Positions 5,751 through 7,097 of a DNA stretch of 7,097 nucleotides are shown here, one piece after another (the first letter of the stretch is position 1; each line of letters starts with the position of its first letter). Location: assembly GCA_031271725.1 (NCBI GenBank), contig JAISVE010000170.1, positions 1 through 7,097 on the forward strand, in the 5' to 3' direction. Made by a program: the position numbers and the translations under genes. The DNA is from Bacteroidales bacterium. GTDB lineage: Bacteria > Bacteroidota > Bacteroidia > Bacteroidales > P3. The notes beneath the pieces were generated by a model that was not told the DNA's origin, ran no database searches, and was given only the letters and a program-made list of their open reading frames with translations.

Positions 5751-5781
5751 AAAAAAGGCGAACATTCGCATGCCCGCCTTT
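5751..5781 (-). terminator. Rho-independent terminator of the CoA-transferase gene
   Basis: On the minus strand AAAGGCG (5775-5781) pairs with CGCCTTT (5754-5760). GGCA (5771-5774) extends the stem with UGUU (5761-5764) through two G-U pairs, leaving a 6-base loop TGCGAA. The T-run extends to 5751. The wobble pairs form only in minus-strand RNA, which fixes the orientation. It begins 18 bases after the CoA-transferase stop. Confidence 0.83.
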
Positions 5782-5798
5782 CAAACAAAGTTTCTACT

Positions 5799-7097
5799 CT
5801 ATTTTTTCACAAAATGGAAGTGCGGGCCAAAGCGTTCAAACGCTGCCTTGTCAAGTTCCTCACGATGATCGGGGTGAGCGATTGAAATCATCAACTTTGC
5901 CCTTTCCTGCAATGTTTTTCCATAAAGATTAACCGCACCGTATTCGGTAACAATCCAATGAACGTGATTTCTTGTGGTAACAACACCGGCACCGGAAGTA
6001 AGCACAGGAGCAATTTTGCTTATGCCCTTATCGGTTGCTGAAGGCATTGCGATAATTGCTTTTCCACCTTCACTTAAAGATGCACCCCTAATGAAATCAA
6101 CCTGTCCGCCCACACCTGAAAAGAATTTCGTACCGAGGGAGTCAGCGCAAACCTGACCTGTAATATCTATTTGAAGTGCGGAATTTATTGCTGTAACCTT
6201 AGTATTTCTTGCAATATTAAACTCACTGTTTGTGTATTTAACATCCATCATTAACACGCCCGGGTTGTCGTCAATAAAGTCATATACTTCCCTGCTGCCC
6301 ATAAGGAAAGTAGAAACAATTTTGCCTGTATCTATTTTCTTTGCAGCACCGTTTACAACGCCTTTTTCTACAAGAGGCAGCACGCCGTCTGCAAACATTT
6401 CGGTATGTATGCCGAGATTTTTGTGGTTGCCGAGTTGCGAAAGTACGGCATTGGGAATTGCGCCGATACCCATTTGCAAACAAGCACCGTCTTCAATAAG
6501 CGCAGCAGCATTCTTGCCTATTGCCACTTCTATATCTGACGGTGGAGCCGGCGCAGCTGTGATAAGTGGTGTATTATCTTCACACCAAATATCAATCATG
6601 CTCATCGGAATCATTGCATCACCAAAGGCACGAGGAATATTTTTGTTGATAACGCCGATAACTGTGTCCGCTGTTTCAACTGCAGCAAGCGTTGCATCAA
6701 CAGAAGTTCCAAGCGATACATAACCGTGTTTATCCGGCGGACAAACCTGCACCATCGCTACATTAGGGCGGCAATAGCCTTCACGAATCAAACGCTGTGT
6801 TTCCGAAAGAAAAATCGGAATATAGTCGGCATAACCCGCTTGCGTATCTTTGCGGACATTGTGTCCTACAAAGAAAGATTCAAGTTGAAAAATGCCTTCA
6901 AACTCTGCACCTGCGTAAGGCGCGGGACCTTCTGTGTGCAAATGTTGCAAACGCACGTTTGTAAATTCTTTTCTGCGTCCTCTTTCGCAGAGTGCCTCAA
7001 TAAGTTTTTGCGGTGCGCATGCCACCGAATGAACATGAATACGGTCGTTTGTTTTAACAACCTTAACGGCTTCCTCAGCCGACACAATTGTTGGAGT
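5799..7097 (-). CDS. Family I CoA-transferase (acetyl-CoA hydrolase/transferase, 4-hydroxybutyrate CoA-transferase type), 5' end outside window
   Basis: The enzyme moves CoA between acyl-CoA and a carboxylate, usually acetate, through a glutamyl-CoA thioester. Residues here are counted from the GTG at 7085. Seen are VCPPDKHGYVSLG (114-126), a start-of-domain QMGIGAIP (204-211), GIHTEMFADG (225-234) with E229 as the likely catalytic Glu, GVGGQVDFIRG (324-334) as the CoA-binding glycine loop, the conserved block KGISKIAPVLTSGAGVVTTR (353-372), and HPDHREELD (404-412). The family is about 430-440 residues, so nearly all is present. The frame remains open past the GTG to the edge (preceding residues TPTI), so the true start lies outside and the GTG is probably internal. 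Related enzymes act on acetate, butyrate or 4-hydroxybutyrate; the substrate cannot be read from sequence. It may serve acetate or butyrate formation. The gene is closed by its own terminator. Confidence 0.93.
   Translation of the reverse strand, partial: TPTIVSAEEAVKVVKTNDRIHVHSVACAPQKLIEALCERGRRKEFTNVRLQHLHTEGPAPYAGAEFEGIFQLESFFVGHNVRKDTQAGYADYIPIFLSETQRLIREGYCRPNVAMVQVCPPDKHGYVSLGTSVDATLAAVETADTVIGVINKNIPRAFGDAMIPMSMIDIWCEDNTPLITAAPAPPSDIEVAIGKNAAALIEDGACLQMGIGAIPNAVLSQLGNHKNLGIHTEMFADGVLPLVEKGVVNGAAKKIDTGKIVSTFLMGSREVYDFIDDNPGVLMMDVKYTNSEFNIARNTKVTAINSALQIDITGQVCADSLGTKFFSGVGGQVDFIRGASLSEGGKAIIAMPSATDKGISKIAPVLTSGAGVVTTRNHVHWIVTEYGAVNLYGKTLQERAKLMISIAHPDHREELDKAAFERFGPHFHFVKK

Noticed and set aside
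5723..5788. Longer frame from 5788 as the start of the exported 421-residue protein
   Set aside because: The extra 22 codons run through the terminator of the upstream gene and spoil the signal peptide.
6232..6723. 163-codon plus-strand frame
   Set aside because: Antisense shadow of the well-supported CoA-transferase.
6844..6853. GTATCTTTGC promoter-like string on the plus strand
   Set aside because: It lies inside the CoA-transferase coding region with no plus-strand gene downstream.
7083..7085. GTG as the true start of the CoA-transferase
   Set aside because: The frame continues upstream to the window edge with family-like residues, so the real start is outside.

Overview
The window looks like a piece of a low-GC genome from the phylum Bacteroidota, probably an anaerobic or microaerophilic member of the Bacteroidales or a relative. 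Four things point there. Several intergenic regions carry the Bacteroidota-type promoter (TTTG, about 19-20 bases, TAnnTTTG). Translation starts are A/T-rich with no obvious Shine-Dalgarno site. A rubrerythrin indicates anaerobic oxidative-stress defence. The secreted 421-residue protein belongs to a family that I know, from memory only, from Bacteroidota. A species cannot be named.

Layout from left to right. At positions 1-58 (minus strand) is the start of a gene that runs off the left edge and begins with a signal-peptide-like sequence. It lies downstream of a 1034-residue secreted, beta-rich protein of no recognised family (117-3221, minus); the two may form an operon. The large gene has a near-perfect promoter at 3228-3259 whose predicted transcription start falls only a few bases before the ATG, and a 14-bp perfect inverted repeat just upstream. 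The gap at 3246-3836 is not empty. It holds a cluster of short hairpins that looks like a dispersed intergenic repeat (about 3341-3472). It then holds a well-delimited transcription unit of about 140 nt with promoter, closing stem and strong terminator (3596-3768) and no convincing protein, the best candidate here for an overlooked RNA gene.

Rubrerythrin (3837-4409, plus) follows, ending at a terminator whose stem and T-tract overlap the last codons of the convergent gene. That gene (4457-5722, minus) encodes an exported protein whose relatives are, from memory, sometimes labelled asparagine synthetase B, although it has none of that enzyme's motifs. It looks more like a glutamine-amidotransferase or ThuA-like fold. 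A rho-independent terminator (5751-5781, minus) separates it from an upstream family I CoA-transferase (5799 to beyond 7097, minus) that is cut by the right edge.

Functional picture. The CoA-transferase fits acetate, butyrate or 4-hydroxybutyrate fermentation and rubrerythrin fits peroxide reduction in an anaerobe. The two secreted proteins and the RNA are uncharacterised. The genes seem to be independent units rather than one pathway, apart from the possible pair at the left end.
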